A stretch of 64,000 nt of DNA, taken from assembly GCA_963776375.1 (NCBI GenBank), contig CAVZMF010000002.1:310001-374000 (forward strand), given 5' to 3'. Origin of the DNA: PALSA-612 sp963776375. Its GTDB lineage: Bacteria > Actinomycetota > Thermoleophilia > Gaiellales > Gaiellaceae. A program made the position numbers and the translations under genes. Each line of letters opens with the position of its first letter. Within the stretch, counting starts at the first letter, position 1. Below the pieces are notes generated by a model. It did no database searches. It was not told the DNA's origin and was given only the letters and a program-made list of their open reading frames with translations. This document shows positions 35,980 through 44,563 of the stretch, one piece after another.

Positions 35980-36853
35980 ACGCCACCGCGAACTGCCCCG
36001 CCTGCTCGGCGTTGTCGGCCACCAGCCGGCGGTTCACCTCGAGCGTCCGGCCGCCGCTGTGCTCGTGCAGGTACGCCAGGACGAACGGCGTCACCGCCTG
36101 ACCCTTCACCTCTCGGGATTCGGCTTCCGCGAGCGCAGCCTCGATCAGCGGCTCGACGTCGTCCAGGCTCTCGGCCGGCGGACGGGCGACGACGATCGCC
36201 GAATCGGAGAGCTCCCAATGCGCCCGCGCGAGCCGAACCGTACCCTCGACCGTGTCGAGCACGGGGACCTGCGGCCCCCCGCGGGCGGAGTAGAAGAGCG
36301 GTAGCTCGTCTGTGCCGTAGCCGAGGACGGGCACGCCGAGTGTCTCGAGCACCTCCATCGTCGCGGGGACGTCGAGCAGGGACTTGATGCCCGAGCAGAC
36401 GACTAGCACAGGGGTCCGCGCAAGTGACGCGAGGTCAGCCGAGACGTCCGGGCGATCCGCCCAGCCGCGATGGACGCCGCCGAGCCCGCCGGTGGCCATG
36501 AAGCGGACTCCGGCGTGCCGACAGGCGACGAGGGTCCCGCCGACCGTCGTCGCCCCCAACGACCCCGCTGAGAGGCAAAGCCCGATGTCCCTCGGCCCGG
36601 CCTTCCACGCCTCCGAGCCGGCCCCGGCGACGCGCTCCAGTTCGGCCGTCGACAGGCCGACGACGAGCTCGCCGTCGAGGACGGCCGTCGTCGCCGGCAC
36701 CGCGCCGGAGGCTCGGACGCGCGCCTCGCACTCCCGTCCGACCTCCAGCCCTTCCCTCGGCGGAAAGCCGTGCGCGACGATCGACGTCTCGAGCGCGACG
36801 ACCGGCCCACCCGCATCGAGCGCCGCGCGAACCTCCTCGGCAAGTCTCAGCAC
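35963..36853 (-). CDS. psuG: Pseudouridine-5'-phosphate glycosidase
   Basis: 297 residues, full length. Reversibly cleaves pseudouridine 5'-phosphate to uracil and ribose 5-phosphate. Signature segments: PVVALETSIVAHGFP, GLSTAELERVA, ATGGLGGVHRGWADRPDVSA, CSGIKSLLDVPATMEVLETL, GYGTDELPLFYSARGG and HSGGRTLEVNRRLVADNAEQ. A PfkB-family kinase gene in the same transcription unit fits PsuK. GTG 36853 overlaps the acetyltransferase stop. Confidence 0.93.
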   Translation of the reverse strand: MLRLAEEVRAALDAGGPVVALETSIVAHGFPPREGLEVGRECEARVRASGAVPATTAVLDGELVVGLSTAELERVAGAGSEAWKAGPRDIGLCLSAGSLGATTVGGTLVACRHAGVRFMATGGLGGVHRGWADRPDVSADLASLARTPVLVVCSGIKSLLDVPATMEVLETLGVPVLGYGTDELPLFYSARGGPQVPVLDTVEGTVRLARAHWELSDSAIVVARPPAESLDDVEPLIEAALAEAESREVKGQAVTPFVLAYLHEHSGGRTLEVNRRLVADNAEQAGQFAVAFSRAG

Positions 36854-37284
36854 TGCTCCTTCATGTCCACGAACTCGACGTCGCCGAACTCGGGGAATGA
36901 GCGCACGTGCCGCCCTGTCTCCGCGAAGCCTGCCCGCTCGTAGACCGCGATCGCCCGCTCGTTGAACGCCGCCACGGCGAGCACGATCTGCTCGGGACGG
37001 AACCGCTTGCGGCCGAACTCGAGACCGGCGCGGACGAAGTCGAGCCCGTGCCCGCGGCCCGTCAGGTCGGGACGCAACCCCAGCCCGTACTCCAGGATGG
37101 GCCCCTTGAGCTCGAAATAGTAGAACCCGACGAGCGAGCCGTCGTGGTCGCGGGCCGAGAAGAAGCGCTCGGGGTTCCGCACGGGCTCGTGCTTGCCGTC
37201 ATAGAAGTCGTACGGCGGCTCGTACGCCCACCCCTCGATTTCGGCCATCGCCTCGGGCGATGCCAGCTCGATTCGCGCGATCAC
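36847..37284 (-). CDS. GNAT-family N-acetyltransferase
   Basis: 145 residues; GTG 37284 overlaps the kinase TGA (GTGA). Motifs: EPPYDFYDGKHEPVRNPERF, YGLGLRPDLTGRGHGLDFVR (acetyl-CoA site) and VAAFNERAIAVYERAGFAET. This RimJ/RimL-like type acetylates protein N-termini or small amines. It lies between psuG and the putative psuK, which is an unusual partner. Confidence 0.82.
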   Translation of the reverse strand: MIARIELASPEAMAEIEGWAYEPPYDFYDGKHEPVRNPERFFSARDHDGSLVGFYYFELKGPILEYGLGLRPDLTGRGHGLDFVRAGLEFGRKRFRPEQIVLAVAAFNERAIAVYERAGFAETGRHVRSFPEFGDVEFVDMKEQC

Positions 37285-38099
37285 GGCATCGCGCCCAGCT
37301 TGGAGACGCAGCGGGCGGCCGCCTCCAGCCCCAGCTCGATCCCGCCGACGAGGAAGCCCGCCGCGAGCGCGTCTCCGGCGCCGGTCGAGTCGACGACGTC
37401 GGCCCCGCGCGCCTCGTGCTCCGTCTCCTTGTCCCCGCGCCTGACGACGGCGCCGGCCGGCCCACGCTTGAGCACGATCGTCTCCGCGTCCGGCGCGCCC
37501 CCGAGCTCCTCGAGCTCGAGCTCGGTCGCGAACACGACGTCCGGCTCCAGCTCTGCGATCCGGTCGCGGAAGCGGTCGGCTCCGAAGGAGCGGATCGAGC
37601 TCCACGTCGACAGGTCGACGGAGACGACGCCGCCTTCCTCGCGGACAGCCCGCGCCGCCGCCGCCCCCGCGGCGCCGACCGGATCCCGCAGGAGCGCGTA
37701 GCCGGACACGTAGAGCGCGTCGCAGCCGGACAGCCACTCGGGCTGGAGATCCTCGGGACGAAGCTCGGCGGCAACACCCGGGTCGGACAGCATCGAGCGC
37801 TCGCCGTTCGGCTCGACGACCGAGACGACGACGCCGTTGCGGCCGGGAGCCATCGGCCCCAGCACCTCGACCCGGCGCGCGCCGACCTCGGCGGCGACGA
37901 GCCGCCCGGGCGTGTCGCCGCCCCACTTGGCGATCAGCCTCGACTGGGCGCCGAGCACCGCAGCCCATGCGGCGACGTTGGCCGCCTGCCCGCCCGCTCC
38001 AGCCCGCGTGACCGCGGGCGTGTCGTCACCACGGGCGAGCGGACGCTCGATCCGGACGATCAGGTCGAGCATCAGGTCGCCGAGCGCGCACAGGATCAC
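37281..38099 (-). CDS. PfkB-family kinase, probable pseudouridine kinase
   Basis: 272 residues of ribokinase fold. N-terminal ALGDLMLDLIVRIERP and GGQAANVAAWAAVLGA; C-terminal ATP/anion motif DSTGAGDALAAGFLVGG with the catalytic Asp. The gene precedes psuG, separated by a small acetyltransferase gene, and so is the likely PsuK that phosphorylates pseudouridine. Substrate assignment rests on context. Confidence 0.8.
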   Translation of the reverse strand: MILCALGDLMLDLIVRIERPLARGDDTPAVTRAGAGGQAANVAAWAAVLGAQSRLIAKWGGDTPGRLVAAEVGARRVEVLGPMAPGRNGVVVSVVEPNGERSMLSDPGVAAELRPEDLQPEWLSGCDALYVSGYALLRDPVGAAGAAAARAVREEGGVVSVDLSTWSSIRSFGADRFRDRIAELEPDVVFATELELEELGGAPDAETIVLKRGPAGAVVRRGDKETEHEARGADVVDSTGAGDALAAGFLVGGIELGLEAAARCVSKLGAMP

Positions 38100-38114
38100 G
38101 CCTAAGATCGTCGC

Positions 38115-38312
38115 ATGGATGGCGACGGCAAGCGCAACCGCACGAAGACCTTCCTGCTCGGCGGCCTCGTCGGCGCCTCTGCGGTGCTCGCAGCCGCCAA
38201 GCGGAGGCGGCCGGCGACCCCATCCTCACCGCGCCGAGGCCTGTCGGCGTTCGAGGACGCGCCCTGCTTTCGGGAGCAGGAGGCGCGGGACGAATCGTCG
38301 CGCTCTCGTTAG
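38115..38312 (+). CDS. Small single-helix protein of unknown function
   Basis: 65 residues: a charged start (MDGDGKRNRTK), one hydrophobic stretch (TFLLGGLVGASAVLAAA), then KRRR and a soluble tail (LSAFEDAPCFREQEARDESS). Topology of a tail- or signal-anchored membrane protein. Divergent from the kinase gene with 15 bp between starts. Confidence 0.55.
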   Translation: MDGDGKRNRTKTFLLGGLVGASAVLAAAKRRRPATPSSPRRGLSAFEDAPCFREQEARDESSRSR

Positions 38313-38449
38313 CCCGGCTCAGCAGGCGCTCGGATGCTTCTCGGCCCGGAGCAGGCGCTCCGCCTGCAGCACGGTGTCGCGGTTCGTCCCCGCATCGTCG
38401 AGCTTTAGCCGTGGTGGCCGCCGCTGGACACGCTGCTAGCCTTGCCGCG

Positions 38450-38737
38450 ATGCCGATCTACGAGTACCGGTGCCCCAAAGGCCACGAATTCGAGGTCCTG
38501 CATCGCATGGACGATCCTCCTCCGAAGGCGTGCGAGGTCTGCGGTGCGAAGCCCGTCGAGCGAGTCTTCCGCCCGGTGCCGGTCTTCTTCAAGGGATCGG
38601 GCTTCTACTCGACCGACTACGGGCGCCGCAAGCGCAAGGTCGAGTCGTCGGGCGGCGACGGCGGCAAGGCCGACGGCGACAGCTCGAAACCGGCCGAAAA
38701 GCCGACCGAGAAGAGCGCGAAGACCGCCGACACGTAA
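38450..38737 (+). CDS. FmdB-type zinc-ribbon protein
   Basis: 96 codons. MPIYEYRCPKGHEFEVLHRM and PPPKACEVCGAKPVERVF give the CxxxH/CxxC putative zinc ribbon, followed by GSGFYSTDYGRRKR and an acidic/Lys tail. FmdB-like proteins are small putative regulators; the role is unknown. Confidence 0.85.
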   Translation: MPIYEYRCPKGHEFEVLHRMDDPPPKACEVCGAKPVERVFRPVPVFFKGSGFYSTDYGRRKRKVESSGGDGGKADGDSSKPAEKPTEKSAKTADT

Positions 38738-38745
38738 CCGGCGGG

Positions 38746-39921
38746 CTAGCTCGGGAAGGGCTTGTTGCCGGTCACGCAGCCCGGCTCGTACGCGCTCGAG
38801 CCCGGGGGCGGCGGCTGAGGCGCCGACTCGCCCGTGAACATCGAGATTACGGCGCGATTGTCCTCGTTCGGGACGAGTACCGCCTTCCCGTCGACGTACT
38901 CGGGGTCGCCGCCGAGCCGGCAGTGCACACTGCCCCCGCTGCCGGAGCGGTACCGCACCCAGCCGAGCTGGATGAAGTCGCCGGCGGACAGGTCGGTCGA
39001 CAGCGGCTTCATCAGGTCGCCGCCGATGAAGGGCAAGTCCAGGAAGGTGCCGACCCCGGCCAGCTTCGAGGAGACGGCCTGGATCACCTGCTGCTGCCGC
39101 GCCGAGCGGGTGAGGTCGTTCTCGCCCGGATCGAGCTGGTTCTCCCGGATGCGTGTGTAGATCAGCGCGCGCTGGCCGTCCATGTGCTGCTTGCCCTTCC
39201 CGAAGCGCCAGCCTTTCCAGTTCCGGCACTGGGCGGCGGAGAACGGGCAGTCGAAGCGGTTCGACTGGATCGGCTTGGGCACGTCGATCGTGATCCCGCC
39301 GATCTCGTCGATCAGCTTCTTGAACTCGTTGAAGTCGACGATGGCGATGTGGTTGATCTTCAAGCCCGTGAAGTCCTCGATCGTCTGGATCGCGAGCGCC
39401 TCGCGCCCGAACTGGTAGGCGGCGTTGATCCGGTCCTCCCCGTGGCGCGGGATGGCGACGTAGAGGTCCCGTGGGATCGACAGGTAGTAGATCCGGTCGT
39501 GCGCGGGGTCGGTGCGCATGAGCATGATCGAGTCGGAGCGGTGGGACGATTGGCGTCCCGAGAAGGTCGCGTGATCGGTGCCCAGCAGCAGGATCGTGGT
39601 CGAGGTGTCGAAGAGCATCCCGCCCTTGTGTGTCAGCGCCTTCTTGGCGCCGGCGGGCAGGCGGGCGTTGGCGGCGTCGACTCCGTCCCGGAAAGAGAAG
39701 TAGCTGGCGAGAATCCAGGCCGCGAGCCAGGCGACGAAGAGGACGATCAGGATCCCGACCGCCTGCAGGATCCGCCGGCGCGTCGTCTTCGGCTGGCGCG
39801 GAGGCTTTGGCCCGGCCGGCGGCCGGCTGGGCGCGCGGCCTTTACGGGCACCGAGGCTGGGGACTTTGCCCCGGCCACGTCCGCTCTTGTAGACGCGGTA
39901 GGGCTTCTCCTCCTCGGCCAT
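38746..39921 (-). CDS. LytR-CpsA-Psr (LCP) family cell-wall polymer ligase
   Basis: 391 residues: basic cytoplasmic N-terminus, one helix (ILQAVGILIVLFVAWLAAW), then the extracytoplasmic LCP domain. Signature: TILLLGTDHATFSGRQSSHR-SDSIMLMRTDP, YYLSIPRDLYVAIP, DRINAAYQFG, GITIDVPKPIQ and DGQRALIYTRIREN. LCP enzymes attach wall polymers to peptidoglycan. ATG 39921. Confidence 0.9.
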   Translation of the reverse strand: MAEEEKPYRVYKSGRGRGKVPSLGARKGRAPSRPPAGPKPPRQPKTTRRRILQAVGILIVLFVAWLAAWILASYFSFRDGVDAANARLPAGAKKALTHKGGMLFDTSTTILLLGTDHATFSGRQSSHRSDSIMLMRTDPAHDRIYYLSIPRDLYVAIPRHGEDRINAAYQFGREALAIQTIEDFTGLKINHIAIVDFNEFKKLIDEIGGITIDVPKPIQSNRFDCPFSAAQCRNWKGWRFGKGKQHMDGQRALIYTRIRENQLDPGENDLTRSARQQQVIQAVSSKLAGVGTFLDLPFIGGDLMKPLSTDLSAGDFIQLGWVRYRSGSGGSVHCRLGGDPEYVDGKAVLVPNEDNRAVISMFTGESAPQPPPPGSSAYEPGCVTGNKPFPS

Positions 39922-39992
39922 CCGCGGCCCAATGTAGCCGCGGGTCTGGCGGGCACTGCGCGGTGACCCGCGGGGAGCTATCGTCGGCGCCC

Positions 39993-40925
39993 ATGGCCGC
40001 TGAGCGCACGATCGGCGTCGACGTCGGCGGGACGAAGATCGTCGTCGGCGTCGTCGAGCGCGACGGGACGATCGTCCGCGTCGAGCGCCGGCCGACTCCC
40101 GTCGAGTCCACGGATGCCCTGCTGGCCGGCCTCGCCGAGGCGGTCGCGTCCGTCCGCGACGACAGCGTGGCTGCCGTGGGAATCGGGATTCCCTCCGCGA
40201 TCGACCAGCGCTCGGGAACTGCTGTTTTCTCCGTGAACATCCCGCTCGCGGACGTCGACGTCCGCACGTGGGCTGCAGAGACGTTCGGCCTCCCGGCCGC
40301 GATCGACAACGACGCCAACTGCGCCGCGCTCGCCGAGTGGCGGGCCGGGGCCGGTCGCGGGACGACCGACATGGTCATGATCACCCTCGGAACGGGCATC
40401 GGAGGAGGACTGATCCTCGGCGGCAGGCTCTACCGCGGCTGGATCGGCGTGGGAGCGGAACTCGGGCACATCGTCGTCGACGCCGACGGCGCCCCGTGCC
40501 AGGGGCACTGCGAGGGTCACGGTCATCTCGAGGCGATGGCCTCCGGTCGCGCCGTCGATGCCGTCGCGGAGCGGCTGCTCGGTGCGGGGGCGGGCACGCC
40601 GGAGCTGGTCGCAGCCGCCCGCGCCGGTGACCCGGCCGCCCTGGAGGCGCTCGCCACTGCGGGCCGCCGGCTTGGCGCCGGAATCGCGTCGATCGTCAAC
40701 CTGCTCAACCCCGAGCTGATCGTGGTCGGCGGCGGCTTCGGCGACGCTTTCGACCTGCTCATCGGCCCGGTGCGCGAGGTGCTGGCGCGTGATGGGGTCG
40801 TTCCCGCGCGCGACGTCGTCCGGATCGTGCCGGCCGAGCTGGGTGCGGACGCCGGGCTGATCGGAGCCGCGCTGGTGGGATTCGAGGCTCTCGGGGCGGT
40901 CGGCGTCGCCGTCGCGCGCGGCTGA
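39993..40925 (+). CDS. ROK-family sugar kinase, probable glucokinase
   Basis: 311 codons. ATP motif GVDVGGTKIVVGVVERDG, catalytic AIDNDANCAALAEWRAGAG, GTGIGGGLILGGRLYRG and C-terminal NPELIVVGGGFG. The ROK metal-binding segment is altered to PCQGHCEGHGHLEAMASG, where the usual last Cys is His. Glucokinase would supply glucose-6-phosphate, the substrate of the inositol-phosphate synthase encoded elsewhere in the window. Substrate is inferred. Confidence 0.85.
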   Translation: MAAERTIGVDVGGTKIVVGVVERDGTIVRVERRPTPVESTDALLAGLAEAVASVRDDSVAAVGIGIPSAIDQRSGTAVFSVNIPLADVDVRTWAAETFGLPAAIDNDANCAALAEWRAGAGRGTTDMVMITLGTGIGGGLILGGRLYRGWIGVGAELGHIVVDADGAPCQGHCEGHGHLEAMASGRAVDAVAERLLGAGAGTPELVAAARAGDPAALEALATAGRRLGAGIASIVNLLNPELIVVGGGFGDAFDLLIGPVREVLARDGVVPARDVVRIVPAELGADAGLIGAALVGFEALGAVGVAVARG

Positions 40926-40932
40926 CGGCGGC

Positions 40933-41751
40933 ATGCCGCTCGCCGTCTGCGCGACTCCGATCGGCAATCTCGCCGACGTGACCTTGCGCGTCCTCGACCA
41001 GCTCGCAGCGGCCGACCTCGTCCTCTGCGAGGACACGCGCCGCACGCGCGTCCTCCTCGAACGGCACGGGGTCCGGGCTCGTCTGGCCAGCTACCGCGAG
41101 CACAACGAGGCGCGACGGACCGTCGAGATGCTTCCTCGGCTCGAAGCGGGGGAGACCGTCGTCCTCGTGAGCGACGCCGGCCTGCCCGGCGTCAACGATC
41201 CGGGCATGCGACTCATCTCGGCGGCGCGCGACGCCGGTCTCCCGGTGACGGTGCTCCCTGGCCCGTCGGCCGTCGAGACGGCGCTCGTCGCGAGCGGCTT
41301 CGAGCTCGAGCGCTATCAGTTTCTCGGGTACCTGCCTCGTGGAGACCGTGCGCTCTCGACACTGTGGGACGAGCTCGCCGCCTGGCCTCACGCCGCCGTT
41401 GCGTTCGAATCGCCGCAACGGCTGCCCGCGACGCTCGCGTCTCTGGCGGCAGCGCTGCCGGAGCGCCCTGTCGCCGTTTGCCGCGAGCTCACGAAGGCGT
41501 TCGAGGAGGTCGTCCGGGGCACGTCGCGAGTCGTTGCCGAGCGGTTCGAGCGCGCACCCAAGGGCGAGATCACGCTCGTTCTCGCCCCGGCACCGGCGCG
41601 CAGCGTCCCGGATCGGGCCGGGCTCGAGGCGGTGGCCGAGCTCGTCGCGTCCGGCATGTCGAGAAGCCGGGCCGCTGATCTCGTCGCGCGTCTGACGGGC
41701 CTTCCGCGGAACCGGCTTTACGGCGGAAGCCTCCGGACTCGTCCTCCGTAG
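40933..41751 (+). CDS. rsmI: 16S rRNA (cytidine1402-2'-O)-methyltransferase RsmI
   Basis: 272 residues: LAVCATPIGNLADVTLRVLD, LCEDTRRTRVLLERHG, VLVSDAGLPGVNDPGMRL, VTVLPGPSAVETALVASG and GYLPRG. It methylates the ribose of C1402 in the decoding centre. The C-terminal helical part (SRSRAADLVARLTGLPRNRL) is retained. It starts 7 bp after the ROK gene. Confidence 0.95.
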   Translation: MPLAVCATPIGNLADVTLRVLDQLAAADLVLCEDTRRTRVLLERHGVRARLASYREHNEARRTVEMLPRLEAGETVVLVSDAGLPGVNDPGMRLISAARDAGLPVTVLPGPSAVETALVASGFELERYQFLGYLPRGDRALSTLWDELAAWPHAAVAFESPQRLPATLASLAAALPERPVAVCRELTKAFEEVVRGTSRVVAERFERAPKGEITLVLAPAPARSVPDRAGLEAVAELVASGMSRSRAADLVARLTGLPRNRLYGGSLRTRPP

Positions 41752-41756
41752 CCAAT

Positions 41757-41806
41757 ATTGACAACATCCGACGCACACGCTAGCGTGCGTTCCTGCTGTT
41801 GTCAAT
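41757..41806. promoter_or_regulatory. Symmetric bidirectional promoter/operator palindrome
   Basis: The arms ATTGACAACA (41757-41766) and TGTTGTCAAT (41797-41806) and the core CACGCTAGCGTG (41776-41787) share the exact same centre (41781.5). On the plus strand TTGACA (41758-41763), 17 bp, TAGCGT (41781-41786) make a near-consensus sigma-70-type promoter for the M23 gene. The minus strand reads the same TTGACA-N17-TAGCGT. The palindrome could also be an operator. Confidence 0.75.
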
Positions 41807-41829
41807 ACCGAGAACGAAGGAGTCGCCGG

Positions 41830-43353
41830 ATGCGCCGAGTGCTGTTTGTCCTCATCGTCGTGGTCGGTTTCGTGCCCGCGTCCGCGCACGCGTGGTCCTG
41901 GCCCGCTGAGGGGCCGGTGTTGCGCCCCTTCGTCTTCGGGGACGATCCCTACGCTCCCGGACAGCACCGAGGCATCGATATCGCCGGTGACCTCGGCGCC
42001 GACGTGCCCGCGCCTGCGCCCGGCGTCGTCGCGTTCGCAGGCACGGTTCCCAAAGGCGGCAAGACGCTGTCCATCCGCACTCCTGACGGCTACGCGGTGT
42101 CCCTGCAGCATCTCGGGTCGTTCCGTGTCCGCAAGGGAGATGAGATCGCCGAGGGAACGCCGGTGGCGACGATCGGGGAGAGCGGCGAGCCCGACTGGCC
42201 CGAGCCCTACGTCTATCTCGGCATCCGCCACGCCGACGACGAACAGGGCTACGTCGACCCGCTCACGCTCCTGCCTGCGCGGCGAGCGCCCGACCCGGAC
42301 CCTCCACCGGATGGCACGGGCGTTCCCGGCGCGTCGCAGCCTCCGGCCGTGGCGCCGGCGCCTCCCGCCGCAGCGCACCCGCATCCAACTCCGCCGACCC
42401 AGGCCGATGTCCCGGGGCCTTCAGAGCCTGTCCAGTCCGCCCAGCCCGAACCCGCGCCGCCGGTAACGGATCCGCCCGCGACGCCCGCGCCGGAGCCGCC
42501 GGTCTCGCAGCCCGCGACTCCGCCTGTTCCGGCCTCGCCGGCGCTGCCGTCGACACCAATCGACCCGGCAGACTTGCCCGCCCCGGTCACGCCGGCGGTA
42601 TCCGTCCGACCCCCGGCGACCCACCTCGCACCTGTGAAAGGGAGCGCCGAGATCAGCGTCGTCGCCGAACCCAAGCCGGTTCCACTCCTGACCCCCGGCC
42701 CGCCGCGGACCAGGCCCGCGGTCATACGCCGGTCCGTTTCGACCGGGCGGCCTCTCCGAGTCACGCGCCTGGTCAACGCCGCGATCGCGAGAAGCAGACA
42801 CTGGGTTCGAGTCACAGTGGCAACGGCGAAGGCACCGTCTCCGCGCTCGCAGCCGACCCCGAAGGCGGTGCCCACGAGGCTCCTTGCCCGACCTCACGAA
42901 ACGCCGTTTCCGAGGGACGTCGTATCGGGATTGACGCTCGGCGTTGCCCTTCTCTCGCTCCTGGCGTGGGCTCGGCGACGACGTGGTGGGGCGGCACGGC
43001 GGGCGTCTGCCGGCGCGAAGCCGCCGCCTATCATCCCTGGCGATGCGGTTCTATGTGACGACCCCGATCTACTACGTGAACGACGTGCCCCACATCGGGC
43101 ACGCCTATACGACGATCGCGGCCGACATCGTCGCCCGGAACCGCAAGCAGCGGGGCGCCGAGACGTTCTTCCTCACCGGGGTGGACGAGCACGGCACGAA
43201 GGTCCGCAAGGTCGCGGACGCCGAGGGCATCCCGCCGCAGGAGTACGTCGATCGCATCTCGGGCGCCTGGCGCGAGTTGCCCGGCCGCGTCGACGCCGAG
43301 CCGGACTTCTTCATCCGCACGTCGGACGCCGAGCATGCGGAGTTCGTCCGTGA
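41830..43353 (+). CDS. Secreted M23-type (LysM/peptidase-like) protein with Pro-rich stalk and C-terminal anchor
   Basis: ATG 41830 follows GAAGGAG by 8 bp. Signal peptide (FVLIVVVGFVPASAHAW), then a degenerate M23 domain: VLRPFVFGDDPYAPGQHRGI, GDLGADVPAPAPGVVAFAG, KTLSIRTPDGYAVSLQHLGS. GQHRGID keeps one His but the second HxH is LQHLG, so hydrolase activity is doubtful. A long Pro/Ala stalk and a C-terminal helix with Arg tail follow (SGLTLGVALLSLLAWARRRR). The frame runs 311 bp into metG; a one-base error in the tail would end it at 43055, which is the likelier terminus. Confidence 0.75.
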   Translation: MRRVLFVLIVVVGFVPASAHAWSWPAEGPVLRPFVFGDDPYAPGQHRGIDIAGDLGADVPAPAPGVVAFAGTVPKGGKTLSIRTPDGYAVSLQHLGSFRVRKGDEIAEGTPVATIGESGEPDWPEPYVYLGIRHADDEQGYVDPLTLLPARRAPDPDPPPDGTGVPGASQPPAVAPAPPAAAHPHPTPPTQADVPGPSEPVQSAQPEPAPPVTDPPATPAPEPPVSQPATPPVPASPALPSTPIDPADLPAPVTPAVSVRPPATHLAPVKGSAEISVVAEPKPVPLLTPGPPRTRPAVIRRSVSTGRPLRVTRLVNAAIARSRHWVRVTVATAKAPSPRSQPTPKAVPTRLLARPHETPFPRDVVSGLTLGVALLSLLAWARRRRGGAARRASAGAKPPPIIPGDAVLCDDPDLLRERRAPHRARLYDDRGRHRRPEPQAAGRRDVLPHRGGRARHEGPQGRGRRGHPAAGVRRSHLGRLARVARPRRRRAGLLHPHVGRRACGVRP

Positions 43354-44563
43354 GTTCCTCCAACGCATCTACGACAACGGTGACGTCTACGAGGACGTCT
43401 ACTCGGGCCTCTACTGCGTCGGCTGCGAGGCGTTCAAGCTCGAGTCCGAGCTCGTTGACGGACGGTGCCCCGACCACCCGAACACGCCGCTCGAGTACCT
43501 GGAGGAGAGGAACTACTTCTTCCGTCTGTCGGCCTACCAGGAGCGGCTCGCACGGCTCTACGACGAGCGACCGGACTTCGTCCTGCCGAAGTTCCGCGCC
43601 AACGAAGCCCGGAGCTTCATCGACGGCGGCTTGCGCGACTTCTCCATCAGCCGAGCGGGGGAAACGTGGGGCATCCCGCTTCCGTGGGACGAGAGCCAGG
43701 TCGCCTACGTCTGGGCCGACGCGCTCGTCAACTACCTGAGCGCCCTGACCTATGCCCGGCCGGGGGAGGACCTGCGCGCCGCCTTCTGGCCGGAGGTCAG
43801 GCACCTCATGGCCAAGGACATCTTGCGCTTCCATTGCGTCTACTGGCCGGCGATGCTCCTGTCGGCCGGGTTTGAGGTCCCGAAGCAGATCTTCGTCCAC
43901 GGATATCTCCTGCTCGAAGAGCAGAAGATCTCGAAGTCGATCGGAAACGTGATCAGCCCGCTCGACCTCGTCGACGTCTACGGACCTGATGCCGTCCGCT
44001 TCTGGGCGATCCGCTCGGTCTCGTTCGGCAATGACGGCTCGGTCTCGCTCGAGAGCGTCCGCGAGCGCTACGAGCGGGAGCTCGGAAACGAGCTCGGAAA
44101 CCTCCTGTCCCGGACGACGGCGATGGTCTCGCGCTACCGGGGCGGCCGGCTCGACGTCGGATCGGGGTCGGAGTCGATCCGCTCCGAGCTCGACGCGCTG
44201 GGCCCCGCGGTGACGGAGCGGATCGACGTCTGGGACCTGACGGGCGCGCTCGAGGCGATCTGGCGGGTCGTGCGGCGGCTGAACGCGTACGTCGAGGAGA
44301 CGAAGCCGTGGGAGCTGGCCAAGGACGAGGCGAACCGCGCCGCGCTCGACGAGGTGCTCTACGACCTCGCCGACGGTCTCCGCTGCGTGGCCGTCGCGCT
44401 CGCCGCCTTCGTCCCGGCGACGTCGGGCATGATCCTCGACGCGCTCGGGCAGCCGACGAGCATCGAGTGGGAGAACGTCGTCCCCGGCAAGACCGGGCCG
44501 ATGGACGGGATCGAGCCCGCGACGCCGCTCTTCCCGCGCATCGACGAGCCGGCTGCGGCGTGA
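43043..44563 (+). CDS. metG: Methionyl-tRNA synthetase
   Basis: 506 residues. HIGH motif in NDVPHIGHAYTTIAADIVAR, zinc-knuckle-like YCVGCEAFKLESELVDGRC, WADALVNYLSAL, and KMSKS as KISKSIGNVISP. Class I enzyme charging tRNA-Met. ATG 43043 matches the family N-terminus (MRFYVTTPIYYVN). The appended tRNA-binding domain of some bacteria is absent. Confidence 0.96.
   Translation: MRFYVTTPIYYVNDVPHIGHAYTTIAADIVARNRKQRGAETFFLTGVDEHGTKVRKVADAEGIPPQEYVDRISGAWRELPGRVDAEPDFFIRTSDAEHAEFVREFLQRIYDNGDVYEDVYSGLYCVGCEAFKLESELVDGRCPDHPNTPLEYLEERNYFFRLSAYQERLARLYDERPDFVLPKFRANEARSFIDGGLRDFSISRAGETWGIPLPWDESQVAYVWADALVNYLSALTYARPGEDLRAAFWPEVRHLMAKDILRFHCVYWPAMLLSAGFEVPKQIFVHGYLLLEEQKISKSIGNVISPLDLVDVYGPDAVRFWAIRSVSFGNDGSVSLESVRERYERELGNELGNLLSRTTAMVSRYRGGRLDVGSGSESIRSELDALGPAVTERIDVWDLTGALEAIWRVVRRLNAYVEETKPWELAKDEANRAALDEVLYDLADGLRCVAVALAAFVPATSGMILDALGQPTSIEWENVVPGKTGPMDGIEPATPLFPRIDEPAAA

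Noticed and set aside
41830..43353. A 310-bp overlap of the M23 gene with metG as a real coding overlap
   Set aside because: The extension is Arg/Gly-rich shadow sequence of metG; one base change in the tail gives a stop at 43055.
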